Of a DNA stretch of 64,000 nucleotides, positions 1 through 12,341 are shown in pieces (the first letter of the stretch is position 1; the number at the start of each line of letters is the position of its first letter). Source of the DNA: Ornithodoros turicata (lineage: Eukaryota; Arthropoda; Arachnida; Ixodida; Argasidae); the NCBI RefSeq assembly GCF_037126465.1, contig NW_026999323.1, positions 62,001 to 126,000 of the forward strand, in the 5' to 3' direction. The notes below the pieces were generated by a model. It worked only from the letters and a program-made list of their open reading frames with translations, was not told where the DNA came from and ran no database searches. The position numbers and the translations under genes are program-made.

Positions 1-102
1 CCAAAATTCCCGTCATACATAAAGGATACGAACCATTTCCTGCAAATAATTTCGGATATCGAAGTTCCGACCGGTTCCCTACTTGTAACCCTCGGTTTTA
101 CC

Positions 103-743
103 CAGACTTGTGCGTAACGCATTACTAGTAATTGCGTTACTTGTAATCAGTTACTTTTTTGAGTAATTTTTCGAGTAATCAGTTACTTTACTGTGAAAGT
201 AATTTTTCGAGTAATCAATTACCTTTCGGAGTAATCGATTACTCAGTAATTGATTACTTTTCCGGCAGAGATTAACTTATTTTTCAGATGTTCTGCCCCA
301 AGTCAAGCCCCTCGTGCCGTCAGCCTTTGTTGGATCGTTCTACTATAGCAAGTACAGGTCATTGTACTAACGTTCTGGAATTTCAGGGTCTCTCTCCCTA
401 ATCTCTTCCTACACCAGTATGGTGGTACCTGAAGGTTTAGAGGTTTAGTGAGTCATGGGGAGGTTCCAGGTAACGTTCTTCCACAATCGGGTCAACGTCT
501 TCCCGGGCGATAAATACAGTAGTTCTTTCTTTTTTTTCTCTCTCTCTTTTTTTTTCTGGGCACACAGAGACAGGTATAATTTGTGTGAATGCTGGGTAAC
601 GACCGGAGTAACGCGTTACTTTTTTACTCGTTACTCAATTACGTTTGGAGTCGAGTAATTGGTAACGGTAATCAATTACTTTTTGCGTAGAAGTAACGGT
701 AACGGTACTCAATTACTTTTTTCGAGTAACGGGCACAAGTCTG
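103..743. mobile_element. hAT-like non-autonomous TIR element (GTAAC-rich)
   Basis: The ends are inverted: the left end reads CAGACTTGTGCGTAAC and the reverse complement of the right end reads CAGACTTGTGCCCGTTAC. The sequence just inside both ends is an irregular array of GTTAC/GTAAC words, which are mutually complementary. The middle (about 270-600) has no coding potential I recognise. The terminal CAGACTTGT matches the element at 32374-33116, which has a clean 8-bp target duplication, so I place this one in the same hAT-like group. No clear target duplication is visible here (flanks gttttacc and gtgacagc). Confidence 0.6.
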
Positions 744-782
744 GTGACAGCGTTCTCTCCCCTGATTTTTTTTAAAAACAGG

Positions 783-848
783 AGGCGTACGCCTTTTTAT
801 GACACTTATGCAGAAATGTTAATTGTCACAAAAAGGCGTACGTCTCGC
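783..848. repeat. Left terminal hairpin of the satellite-bearing element
   Basis: The arm ggaggcgtacgcctttttat pairs with the tail aaaaaggcgtacgtctc after a loop of about 20 bases. The hairpin is bordered by GTTTT/AACAAATCA-type sequence that recurs around the larger palindrome at 11258-11488. I read it as the left end of the structure that holds the 134-bp satellite. Confidence 0.55.
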
Positions 849-1336
849 GTTTTCCACAAATCAAGAGTGTCATAGGTATCACTCTGTGCAATGGTTGGCC
901 TTCAGCGTGCTATGTGGTGAAGTTTATTCTTAAGAGTGTGTTGCAGCCGCCCTTCAGCACGCCGTGAAAAAACGCCCCCGGGGGTGTAGGACGCCGTGGG
1001 GTGTAGGAAAAAACTGTCCCGGAAATAACGGTCCCGGAAAAAACGGTCCCGGAAAGAAGGGTCCCACTGGCAAAACGAGGAAGAAAAGGTCCCGCAGGCA
1101 TGGAATGGTTTTGCCATCGCTTGTGCACAAAAGCACATCTTTGGTGTGACAGATGATGCTCCTCAGACAGAGATAGTTATTATGTTTTGTGAATACGGTG
1201 TTTTATTTGCTCTTTTTTTTTTCTTGATTTGAATTGCCTAGTTGTAGGACCTGACTACCCCGCTTGACTAAAATTCCTACCCCAAAGTTGGCAATAACTC
1301 TATCGGTAGCTGGCTTCGGGTAGTAGCTTCGGTTGG
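849..1336. repeat. Left inverted arm flanking the 134-bp satellite
   Basis: Most of this stretch recurs in reverse complement at 10761-11257. Shared blocks include gcgtgctatg.ggtgaagtt, a run of CCCGGAAAAAACGGT-like units (1016-1070), the block catctttggtgtgacag (1133-1149) and ctaccccaaagttggca near 1278. The arms are diverged by substitutions and small indels, so they are older than the homogenised satellite between them. No gene is seen; short open frames here follow the CCCGGAAA repeats. Confidence 0.65.
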
Positions 1337-4300
1337 CGCTTACACTTGACGTCATTCTCTTTTCCGGCTTTGGCCGGAGTTCTTAGACCTCGGTCAGTGA
1401 ACTTTTTGTCTGTGTAACCTACTCTAGCCTAACCATGGTACTGGTGAAAAGCTTTCTGTCCTTCGGTTAGCGGTTACACTTGACGTTATTCTCTTTTCCG
1501 GCTTTGACCGGAGTTCTTAGACCTCGGTCAGTGAACTTTTTGTCTGTGTAACCTACTCTAGCCTAACCATGGTACTGGTGAAAAGCTTTCTGTCCTTCGG
1601 TTAGCGGTTACACTTGACGTTATTCTCTTTTCCGGCTTTGACCGGAGTTCTTAGACCTCGGTCAGTGAACTTTTTGTCTGTGTAACCTACTCTAGCCTAA
1701 CCATGGTACTGGTGAAAAGCTTTCTGTCCTTCGGTTAGCGGTTACACTTGACGTTATTCTCTTTTCCGGCTTTGACCGGAGTTCTTAGACCTCGGTCAGT
1801 GAACTTTTTGTCTGTGTAACCTACTCTAGCCTAACCATGGTACTGGTGAAAAGCTTTCTGTCCTTCGGGTAGCGGTTACACTTGACGTTATTCTCTTTTC
1901 CGGCTTTGACCGGAGTTCTTAGACCTCGGTCAGTGAACTTTTTGTCTGTGTAACCTACTCTAGCCTAACCATGGTACTGGTGAAAAGCTTTCTGTCCTTC
2001 GGTTAGCGGTTACACTTGACGTTATTCTCTTTTCCGGCTTTGACCGGAGTTCTTAGACCTCGGTCAGTGAACTTTTTGTCTGTGTAACCTACTCTAGCCT
2101 AACCATGGTACTGGTGAAAAGCTTTCTGTCCTTCGGTTAGCGGTTACACTTGACGTTATTCTCTTTTCCGGCTTTGACCGGAGTTCTTAGACCTCGGTCA
2201 GTGAACTTTTTGTCTGTGTAACCTACTCTAGCCTAACCATGGTACTGGTGAAAAGCTTTCTGTCCTTCGGTTAGCGGTTACACTTGACGTTATTCTCTTT
2301 TCCGGCTTTGACCGGAGTTCTTAGACCTCGGTCAGTGAACTTTTTGTCTGTGTAACCTACTCTAGCCTAACCATGGTACTGGTGAAAAGCTTTCTGTCCT
2401 TCGGTTAGCGGTTACACTTGACGTTATTCTCTTTTCCGGCTTTGACCGGAGTTCTTAGACCTCGGTCAGTGAACTTTTTGTCTGTGTAACCTACTCTAGC
2501 CTAACCATGGTACTGGTGAAAAGCTTTCTGTCCTTCGGGTAGCGGTTACACTTGACGTTATTCTCTTTTCCGGCTTTGACCGGAGTTCTTAGACCTCGGT
2601 CAGTGAACTTTTTGTCTGTGTAACCTACTCTAGCCTAACCATGGTACTGGTGAAAAGCTTTCTGTCCTTCGGTTAGCGGTTACACTTGACGTTATTCTCT
2701 TTTCCGGCTTTGACCGGAGTTCTTAGACCTCGGTCAGTGAACTTTTTGTCTGTGTAACCTACTCTAGCCTAACCATGGTACTGGTGAAAAGCTTTCTGTC
2801 CTTCGGTTAGCGGTTACACTTGACGTTATTCTCTTTTCCGGCTTTGACCGGAGTTCTTAGACCTCGGTCAGTGAACTTTTTGTCTGTGTAACCTACTCTA
2901 GCCTAACCATGGTACTGGTGAAAAGCTTTCTGTCCTTCGGTTAGCGGTTACACTTGACGTTATTCTCTTTTCCGGCTTTGACCGGAGTTCTTAGACCTCG
3001 GTCAGTGAACTTTTTGTCTGTGTAACCTACTCTAGCCTAACCATGGTACTGGTGAAAAGCTTTCTGTCCTTCGGTTAGCGGTTACACTTGACGTTATTCT
3101 CTTTTCCGGCTTTGACCGGAGTTCTTAGACCTCGGTCAGTGAACTTTTTGTCTGTGTAACCTACTCTAGCCTAACCATGGTACTGGTGAAAAGCTTTCTG
3201 TCCTTCGGTTAGCGGTTACACTTGACGTTATTCTCTTTTCCGGCTTTGACCGGAGTTCTTAGACCTCGGTCAGTGAACTTTTTGTCTGTGTAACCTACTC
3301 TAGCCTAACCATGGTACTGGTGAAAAGCTTTCTGTCCTTCGGTTAGCGGTTACACTTGACGTTATTCTCTTTTCCGGCTTTGACCGGAGTTCTTAGACCT
3401 CGGTCAGTGAACTTTTTGTCTGTGTAACCTACTCTAGCCTAACCATGGTACTGGTGAAAAGCTTTCTGTCCTTCGGTTAGCGGTTACACTTGACGTTATT
3501 CTCTTTTCCGGCTTTGACCGGAGTTCTTAGACCTCGGTCAGTGAACTTTTTGTCTGTGTAACCTACTCTAGCCTAACCATGGTACTGGTGAAAAGCTTTC
3601 TGTCCTTCGGTTAGCGGTTACACTTGACGTTATTCTCTTTTCCGGCTTTGACCGGAGTTCTTAGACCTCGGTCAGTGAACTTTTTGTCTGTGTAACCTAC
3701 TCTAGCCTAACCATGGTACTGGTGAAAAGCTTTCTGTCCTTCGGTTAGCGGTTACACTTGACGTTATTCTCTTTTCCGGCTTTGACCGGAGTTCTTAGAC
3801 CTCGGTCAGTGAACTTTTTGTCTGTGTAACCTACTCTAGCCTAACCATGGTACTGGTGAAAAGCTTTCTGTCCTTCGGTTAGCGGTTACACTTGACGTTA
3901 TTCTCTTTTCCGGCTTTGACCGGAGTTCTTAGACCTCGGTCAGTGAACTTTTTGTCTGTGTAACCTACTCTAGCCTAACCATGGTACTGGTGAAAAGCTT
4001 TCTGTCCTTCGGTTAGCGGTTACACTTGACGTTATTCTCTTTTCCGGCTTTGACCGGAGTTCTTAGACCTCGGTCAGTGAACTTTTTGTCTGTGTAACCT
4101 ACTCTAGCCTAACCATGGTACTGGTGAAAAGCTTTCTGTCCTTCGGTTAGCGGTTACACTTGACGTTATTCTCTTTTCCGGCTTTGACCGGAGTTCTTAG
4201 ACCTCGGTCAGTGAACTTTTTGTCTGTGTAACCTACTCTAGCCTAACCATGGTACTGGTGAAAAGCTTTCTGCCCTTCGGTTAGCGGTTACACTTGACGT

Positions 4301-7300
4301 TATTCTCTTTTCCGGCTTTGACCGGAGTTCTTAGACCTCGGTCAGTGAACTTTTTGTCTGTGTAACCTACTCTAGCCTAACCATGGTACTGGTGAAAAGC
4401 TTTCTGTCCTTCGGTTAGCGGTTACACTTGACGTTATTCTCTTTTCCGGCTTTGACCGGAGTTCTTAGACCTCGGTCAGTGAACTTTTTGTCTGTATAAA
4501 CTACTCTAGCCTAACCATGGTACTGGTGAAAAGCTTTCTGTCCTTCGGTTAGCGGTTACACTTGACGTTATTCTCTTTTCCGGCTTTGACCGGAGTTCTT
4601 AGACCTCGGTCAGTGAACTTTTTGTCTGTGTAACCTACTCTAGCCTAACCATGGTACTGGTGAAAAGCTTTCTGTCCTTCGGTTAGCGGTTACACTTGAC
4701 GTTATTCTCTTTTCCGGCTTTGACCGGAGTTCTTAGACCTCGGTCAGTGAACTTTTTGTCTGTATAAACTACTCTAGCCTAACCATGGTACTGGTGAAAA
4801 GCTTTCTGTCCTTCGGTTAGCGGTTACACTTGACGTTATTCTCTTTTCCGGCTTTGACCGGAGTTCTTAGACCTCGGTCAGTGAACTTTTTGTCTGTGTA
4901 ACCTACTCTAGCCTAACCATGGTACTGGTGAAAAGCTTTCTGTCCTTCGGTTAGCGGTTACACTTGACGTTATTCTCTTTTCCGGCTTTGACCGGAGTTC
5001 TTAGACCTCGGTCAGTGAACTTTTTGTCTGTGTAACCTACTCTAGCCTAACCATGGTACTGGTGAAAAGCTTTCTGTCCTTCGGTTAGCGGTTACACTTG
5101 ACGTTATTCTCTTTTCCGGCTTTGACCGGAGTTCTTAGACCTCGGTCAGTGAACTTTTTGTCTGTGTAACCTACTCTAGCCTAACCATGGTACTGGTGAA
5201 AAGCTTTCTGTCCTTCGGTTAGCGGTTACACTTGACGTTATTCTCTTTTCCGGCTTTGACCGGAGTTCTTAGACCTCGGTCAGTGAACTTTTTGTCTGTG
5301 TAACCTACTCTAGCCTAACCATGGTACTGGTGAAAAGCTTTCTGTCCTTCGGTTAGCGGTTACACTTGACGTTATTCTCTTTTCCGGCTTTGACCGGAGT
5401 TCTTAGACCTCGGTCAGTGAACTTTTTGTCTGTGTAACCTACTCTAGCCTAACCATGGTACTGGTGAAAAGCTTTCTGCCCTTCGGTTAGCGGTTACACT
5501 TGACGTTATTCTCTTTTCCGGCTTTGACCGGAGTTCTTAGACCTCGGTCAGTGAACTTTTTGTCTGTGTAACCTACTCTAGCCTAACCATGGTACTGGTG
5601 AAAAGCTTTCTGTCCTTCGGTTAGCGGTTACACTTGACGTTATTCTCTTTTCCGGCTTTGACCGGAGTTCTTAGACCTCGGTCAGTGAACTTTTTGTCTG
5701 TATAAACTACTCTAGCCTAACCATGGTACTGGTGAAAAGCTTTCTGTCCTTCGGTTAGCGGTTACACTTGACGTTATTCTCTTTTCCGGCTTTGACCGGA
5801 GTTCTTAGACCTCGGTCAGTGAACTTTTTGTCTGTGTAACCTACTCTAGCCTAACCATGGTACTGGTGAAAAGCTTTCTGTCCTTCGGTTAGCGGTTACA
5901 CTTGACGTTATTCTCTTTTCCGGCTTTGACCGGAGTTCTTAGACCTCGGTCAGTGAACTTTTTGTCTGTGTAACCTACTCTAGCCTAACCATGGTACTGG
6001 TGAAAAGCTTTCTGTCCTTCGGTTAGCGGTTACACTTGACGTTATTCTCTTTTCCGGCTTTGACCGGAGTTCTTAGACCTCGGTCAGTGAACTTTTTGTC
6101 TGTGTAACCTACTCTAGCCTAACCATGGTACTGGTGAAAAGCTTTCTGTCCTTCGGTTAGCGGTTACACTTGACGTTATTCTCTTTTCCGGCTTTGACCG
6201 GAGTTCTTAGACCTCGGTCAGTGAACTTTTTGTCTGTGTAACCTACTCTAGCCTAACCATGGTACTGGTGAAAAGCTTTCTGTCCTTCGGTTAGCGGTTA
6301 CACTTGACGTTATTCTCTTTTCCGGCTTTGACCGGAGTTCTTAGACCTCGGTCAGTGAACTTTTTGTCTGTATAAACTACTCTAGCCTAACCATGGTACT
6401 GGTGAAAAGCTTTCTATCCTTCGGTTAGCGGTTACACTTGACGTTATTCTCTTTTCCGGCTTTGACCGGAGTTCTTAGACCTCGGTCAGTGAACTTTTTG
6501 TCTGTATAAACTACTCTAGCCTAACCATGGTACTGGTGAAAAGCTTTCTGTCCTTCGGTTAGCGGTTACACTTGACGTTATTCTCTTTTCCGGCTTTGAC
6601 CGGAGTTCTTAGACCTCGGTCAGTGAACTTTTTGTCTGTATAAACTACTCTAGCCTAACCATGGTACTGGTGAAAAGCTTTCTGTCCTTCGGTTAGCGGT
6701 TACACTTGACGTTATTCTCTTTTCCGGCTTTGACCGGAGTTCTTAGACCTCGGTCAGTGAACTTTTTGTCTGTATAAACTACTCTAGCCTAACCATGGTA
6801 CTGGTGAAAAGCTTTCTGTCCTTCGGTTAGCGGTTACACTTGACGTTATTCTCTTTTCCGGCTTTGACCGGAGTTCTTAGACCTCGGTCAGTGAACTTTT
6901 TGTCTGTATAAACTACTCTAGCCTAACCATGGTACTGGTGAAAAGCTTTCTGTCCTTCGGTTAGCGGTTACACTTGACGTTATTCTCTTTTCCGGCTTTG
7001 ACCGGAGTTCTTAGACCTCGGTCAGTGAACTTTTTGTCTGTATAAACTACTCTAGCCTAACCATGGTACTGGTGAAAAGCTTTCTGTCCTTCGGTTAGCG
7101 GTTACACTTGACGTTATTCTCTTTTCCGGCTTTGACCGGAGTTCTTAGACCTCGGTCAGTGAACTTTTTGTCTGTATAAACTACTCTAGCCTAACCATGG
7201 TACTGGTGAAAAGCTTTCTGTCCTTCGGTTAGCGGTTACACTTGACGTTATTCTCTTTTCCGGCTTTGACCGGAGTTCTTAGACCTCGGTCAGTGAACTT

Positions 7301-10300
7301 TTTGTCTGTATAAACTACTCTAGCCTAACCATGGTACTGGTGAAAAGCTTTCTGTCCTTCGGTTAGCGGTTACACTTGACGTTATTCTCTTTTCCGGCTT
7401 TGACCGGAGTTCTTAGACCTCGGTCAGTGAACTTTTTGTCTGTATAAACTACTCTAGCCTAACCATGGTACTGGTGAAAAGCTTTCTGTCCTTCGGTTAG
7501 CGGTTACACTTGACGTTATTCTCTTTTCCGGCTTTGACCGGAGTTCTTAGACCTCGGTCAGTGAACTTTTTGTCTGTATAAACTACTCTAGCCTAACCAT
7601 GGTACTGGTGAAAAGCTTTCTGTCCTTCGGTTAGCGGTTACACTTGACGTTATTCTCTTTTCCGGCTTTGACCGGAGTTCTTAGACCTCGGTCAGTGAAC
7701 TTTTTGTCTGTATAAACTACTCTAGCCTAACCATGGTACTGGTGAAAAGCTTTCTGTCCTTCGGTTAGCGGTTACACTTGACGTTATTCTCTTTTCCGGC
7801 TTTGACCGGAGTTCTTAGACCTCGGTCAGTGAACTTTTTGTCTGTATAAACTACTCTAGCCTAACCATGGTACTGGTGAAAAGCTTTCTGTCCTTCGGTT
7901 AGCGGTTACACTTGACGTTATTCTCTTTTCCGGCTTTGACCGGAGTTCTTAGACCTCGGTCAGTGAACTTTTTGTCTGTATAAACTACTCTAGCCTAACC
8001 ATGGTACTGGTGAAAAGCTTTCTGTCCTTCGGTTAGCGGTTACACTTGACGTCATTCTCTTTTCCGGCTTTGACCGGAGTTCTTAGACCTCGGTCAGTGA
8101 ACTTTTTGTCTGTATAAACTACTCTAGCCTAACCATGGTACTGGTGAAAAGCTTTCTGTCCTTCGGTTAGCGGTTACACTTGACGTTATTCTCTTTTCCG
8201 GCTTTGACCGGAGTTCTTAGACCTCGGTCAGTGAACTTTTTGTCTGTATAAACTACTCTAGCCTAACCATGGTACTGGTGAAAAGCTTTCTGTCCTTCGG
8301 TTAGCGGTTACACTTGACGTCATTCTCTTTTCCGGCTTTGACCGGAGTTCTTAGACCTCGGTCAGTGAACTTTTTGTCTGTATAAACTACTCTAGCCTAA
8401 CCATGGTACTGGTGAAAAGCTTTCTGTCCTTCGGTTAGCGGTTACACTTGACGTTATTCTCTTTTCCGGCTTTGACCGGAGTTCTTAGACCTCGGTCAGT
8501 GAACTTTTTGTCTGTATAAACTACTCTAGCCTAACCATGGTACTGGTGAAAAGCTTTCTGTCCTTCGGTTAGCGGTTACACTTGACGTTATTCTCTTTTC
8601 CGGCTTTGACCGGAGTTCTTAGACCTCGGTCAGTGAACTTTTTGTCTGTATAAACTACTCTAGCCTAACCATGGTACTGGTGAAAAGCTTTCTGTCCTTC
8701 GGTTAGCGGTTACACTTGACGTTATTCTCTTTTCCGGCTTTGACCGGAGTTCTTAGACCTCGGTCAGTGAACTTTTTGTCTGTATAAACTACTCTAGCCT
8801 AACCATGGTACTGGTGAAAAGCTTTCTGTCCTTCGGTTAGCGGTTACACTTGACGTTATTCTCTTTTCCGGCTTTGACCGGAGTTCTTAGACCTCGGTCA
8901 GTGAACTTTTTGTCTGTATAAACTACTCTAGCCTAACCATGGTACTGGTGAAAAGCTTTCTGTCCTTCGGTTAGCGGTTACACTTGACGTTATTCTCTTT
9001 TCCGGCTTTGACCGGAGTTCTTAGACCTCGGTCAGTGAACTTTTTGTCTGTATAAACTACTCTAGCCTAACCATGGTACTGGTGAAAAGCTTTCTGTCCT
9101 TCGGTTAGCGGTTACACTTGACGTTATTCTCTTTTCCGGCTTTGACCGGAGTTCTTAGACCTCGGTCAGTGAACTTTTTGTCTGTATAAACTACTCTAGC
9201 CTAACCATGGTACTGGTGAAAAGCTTTCTGTCCTTCGGTTAGCGGTTACACTTGACGTTATTCTCTTTTCCGGCTTTGACCGGAGTTCTTAGACCTCGGT
9301 CAGTGAACTTTTTGTCTGTATAAACTACTCTAGCCTAACCATGGTACTGGTGAAAAGCTTTCTGTCCTTCGGTTAGCGGTTACACTTGACGTTATTCTCT
9401 TTTCCGGCTTTGACCGGAGTTCTTAGACCTCGGTCAGTGAACTTTTTGTCTGTATAAACTACTCTAGCCTAACCATGGTACTGGTGAAAAGCTTTCTGTC
9501 CTTCGGTTAGCGGTTACACTTGACGTTATTCTCTTTTCCGGCTTTGACCGGAGTTCTTAGACCTCGGTCAGTGAACTTTTTGTCTGTATAAACTACTCTA
9601 GCCTAACCATGGTACTGGTGAAAAGCTTTCTGTCCTTCGGTTAGCGGTTACACTTGACGTTATTCTCTTTTCCGGCTTTGACCGGAGTTCTTAGACCTCG
9701 GTCAGTGAACTTTTTGTCTGTATAAACTACTCTAGCCTAACCATGGTACTGGTGAAAAGCTTTCTGTCCTTCGGTTAGCGGTTACACTTGACGTTATTCT
9801 CTTTTCCGGCTTTGACCGGAGTTCTTAGACCTCGGTCAGTGAACTTTTTGTCTGTATAAACTACTCTAGCCTAACCATGGTACTGGTGAAAAGCTTTCTG
9901 TCCTTCGGTTAGCGGTTACACTTGACGTTATTCTCTTTTCCGGCTTTGACCGGAGTTCTTAGACCTCGGTCAGTGAACTTTTTGTCTGTATAAACTACTC
10001 TAGCCTAACCATGGTACTGGTGAAAAGCTTTCTGTCCTTCGGTTAGCGGTTACACTTGACGTTATTCTCTTTTCCGGCTTTGACCGGAGTTCTTAGACCT
10101 CGGTCAGTGAACTTTTTGTCTGTATAAACTACTCTAGCCTAACCATGGTACTGGTGAAAAGCTTTCTGTCCTTCGGTTAGCGGTTACACTTGACGTTATT
10201 CTCTTTTCCGGCTTTGACCGGAGTTCTTAGACCTCGGTCAGTGAACTTTTTGTCTGTATAAACTACTCTAGCCTAACCATGGTACTGGTGAAAAGCTTTC

Positions 10301-10405
10301 TGTCCTTCGGTTAGCGGTTACACTTGACGTTATTCTCTTTTCCGGCTTTGGGCGGAGTTCTTTTTGTCTGTGTAATCTACTCTATCCTAGGCGTGGCCAG
10401 AAGGA
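1337..10405. repeat. 134-bp satellite array, 67 complete units plus one degenerate unit
   Basis: The phase marker CGGTTACACTTGACG recurs every 134 bp. The unit starting at 1471 and the one at 10315 are 8,844 bp apart, exactly 66 units, and the first unit starts at 1337, giving 67 full units with no net length change. The last unit (10315-10405) has a deletion of about 20 bp and more substitutions. Units 1-23 carry TCTGTGTAACC; TCTGTATAAAC appears in units 24, 26 and 33 and then in every unit from 38 to 67. Edge units carry TTTGG(C/G)CGG where inner units carry TTTGACCGG. This is the usual mark of homogenisation by unequal exchange. No frame stays open through the monomer. Confidence 0.97.
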
Positions 10406-10760
10406 GGCCTCGAATAAAAGTATGCGGGTTATACCAGTGGAGTGGGGGGGGGGGGGGGTATATGTTTACTGAAAAAAAAGTACTAATAATGATAACTACA
10501 AGGAAAGGTCAGCCAGGTGCGAAGCCGGTATACAATAAAAAACTTGTTTCAGCACTAGTTCATAGACTGTTCATGCACGGTATGCACGAATGTACTAAGA
10601 GTATTCAGAAGAATGCGCGGGAGAAAGAAAATAACGGCTGGGTCCGGTACAATTTTTTCCTGTCTTACTATAGCAGTGTGACATGTAATTGCCCGCTGTT
10701 TTTGTTCTTGAATAAATCCAAGCGTATATTTGTGCACTAATGCCATCTGTCCCGCACCGA
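10406..10760. other. Junction between satellite and right arm, with a 14-bp G run
   Basis: About 355 bp between the last degenerate satellite unit and the right inverted arm. It contains a pure G run (10445-10458). A 138-codon frame crosses the satellite edge and this stretch but has no recognisable domain and runs through the G run, so I do not call a gene. Confidence 0.5.
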
Positions 10761-11257
10761 TCGAGTTACTGCCAACTTTCGGGTTTGGGGTAGGGCATTT
10801 TAATCAAGCGGGGTAGTCATATGCTACTACTGCGCAATTCACTACGCAATTTATAATTTGTAATGTATTGAATGTCTAAATAAAGCACTTATCTATCTAA
10901 AGATTCAAAGCAAAAAAAGAAAGAGGAAAATAAAACACCGTGTTCACAAAATATAATACATATATCACTGTCACACCAAAGATGTGCGTTTAGGCGATGG
11001 CAAAGCTATATCGCCTGCCTGCGGGACCATTTTTTCCGCCTTGTGCCAGCGGGACCCTTCTTTCCGGGACCGTTTTTTCCGGATCCCGCACGCCGTTCGT
11101 TCTAGCTCACAATACCAGCTGACTGTACCCATTGAATGCTAAAGTGTGACTGCCAGATGTTGACTCTTTCGAACAGCGTGTATCCTCTGCGGCAAGTTAT
11201 TAAGGTAACCACGTAGTGAGCAGGGCGTTCCACCTCCGTCACGTGCAGTGCTGCACT
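10761..11257. repeat. Right inverted arm flanking the satellite
   Basis: Reverse-complement partner of 849-1336. Matching blocks are tgccaactttcgggtttgggg (10770s), caagcggggtagtca, cactgtcacaccaaagatgtg (10967-10988) and ccgggaccgttttttccgg (11070s). With the left arm it makes inverted repeats of about 0.5 kb around the tandem array, a layout like foldback elements or Helentron-type elements with tandem cores. No transposase is seen, so the class is open. Confidence 0.62.
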
Positions 11258-11488
11258 GTTAAAACAGAACCTCACCGCATAGCACGCTCCTAGGTCAACC
11301 ATCATTCCAAATGATATCATTCTGTGCATTGACTTGTTCAAAACAGGCAGGAGGCGCCTATCTGGGACAGATTATCTTGTCCCAGATAGGCGCCTCCCCC
11401 ATGTTTTGAACAAATCAGGACACAGAATGATATCATTCGGAATGCTGGTTGGCTAGGAGCGTGCTATGCGGTGAAGTTCTGTTTTAAC
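11258..11488. repeat. 231-bp near-perfect palindrome at the right end of the satellite element
   Basis: Arms run from GTTAAAACAGAAC (left) to GTTCTGTTTTAAC (right) and meet at gggacagattatcttgtccc near 11365-11384. Recognisable pairs along the arms are CCGCATAGCACGCTCC with GGAGCGTGCTATGCGG, and AGGAGGCGCC with GGCGCCTCC. The outer half in direct orientation resembles 849-960, so the palindrome looks like two inverted copies of one element end. Confidence 0.75.
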
Positions 11489-11529
11489 GGTGTGCTTGGT
11501 ACAAGAACCAATACGAGCTCGTCCTATTT

Positions 11530-11592
11530 TTCGGCATTTTCGGCCAATATACCGCCAATGCTCAGCCAATATGGGCCAAATATTTTTTGCTG
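11530..11592. repeat. CCAATAT-repeat MITE fragment
   Basis: Short cluster of GGCCAATAT / GCCAATG words ending in tttgctgccag. It resembles the CCAATATTGG-rich element at 41194-41650 and is probably an eroded end of the same MITE group. Confidence 0.3.
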
Positions 11593-11851
11593 CCAGGGCA
11601 GTGACATCCACGAGGGATGTTAGGAGAAGAAATAAACGCCTCAGCGAAGAAACCTTCTTCCAAAAGTGTATTACCTCTGCGTTCCTGGAATAACGTATTG
11701 CTATTTAAATGATAATACTAATTGTGTCCCCTCGAAAGAAGACAGAAACTAGTTCTGAGTTGCTCGGCATCCTCATAATCCTGGTAACAACATGCATCTT
11801 CATCTTTCTAATACCCATTGCAGTTGACACGGTGAAGAGCATCACGCAACC

Positions 11852-12069
11852 ATGAAGATCCTTCTCCTGTTGCTCCTCGTTGTTGCATGTGAGTGTCCAT
11901 GGCAACGTGTCTTAAACATATAGAAAGCATAGATTGTTGTTGCTTTAATAATGCCTATTTTGCAGTGTCTGTAGCGGATGCCAGATACGACGGGTTGAAC
12001 GACCATACAGGAGCTAATCCGGGTAACTTCATTGTACTCTCACAGAACGCATCCATCCTGGATGAGTAA
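11852..12069 (+). CDS. Small secreted peptide, signal peptide split by an intron
   Basis: Exon 1 (11852-11888) encodes MKILLLLLLVVA, a strong hydrophobic signal core. A GTGAGT donor at 11889 and a TTTTGCAG acceptor ending at 11965 define a 77-nt phase-1 intron. Exon 2 from 11966 continues LSVADA, a good signal-peptidase site, then RYDGLNDHTGANPGN. Read straight through, the product ends at TAA 12067-12069 (46 residues). A GTAACT donor at 12023 would instead end exon 2 after 57 nt in phase 1, with a third exon I could not find. A pyrimidine-rich acceptor ending at 11821 lies 30 nt before the ATG, suggesting a separate 5' UTR exon. AATAAA signals lie at 12272-12283. The exon plan matches the locus at 36204. 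No known family is recognised; mature function is unknown. Confidence 0.45.
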
Positions 12070-12271
12070 TACTGATATGCTATAGACAACTTTTAATGAA
12101 TATACCCCGGTGGTTGGTCAGAGGATTTCATTCCGGAACATCGTCCAGTTGTCTCCGGCCTTACAGCTGAGAGTTACCATCATCACCAGTCAATATCACA
12201 GTTTGTGAATTGTTTTCTTTGGCCAATTACCAGGAGGTAATCTCTTAAAGAAAAATGAATGAAATCTAAAG

Positions 12272-12283
12272 AATAAAATAAAG
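12272..12283 (+). terminator. Candidate polyadenylation signal for the small peptide gene
   Basis: Overlapping AATAAAATAAA about 200 bp after the peptide stop codon and on the same strand. Confidence 0.3.
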
Positions 12284-12295
12284 GAAACATCGCCT

Positions 12296-12341
12296 GAGCC
12301 TGACAACTGCACCGCATCTGTTCTCACAAGCTGCTGAGAGC
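12296..12341. repeat. 46-bp solo fragment of the pogo-like element
   Basis: Identical over 46 bp to 14961-15006 inside the pogo/Tigger-like element (starts gagcctgacaactgcaccg, ends gctgctgagagc). No other part of that element is recognisable around it. Confidence 0.6.

Noticed and set aside
1337..10405. CRISPR-like array or tandem RNA gene
   Set aside because: No unique spacers; the full 134 bp is repeated, and no Pol III boxes or tRNA/rRNA similarity was seen.
10324..10740. 138-codon open frame at the satellite edge
   Set aside because: It starts in satellite sequence, runs through a 14-base G run and has no domain or homologous pattern.
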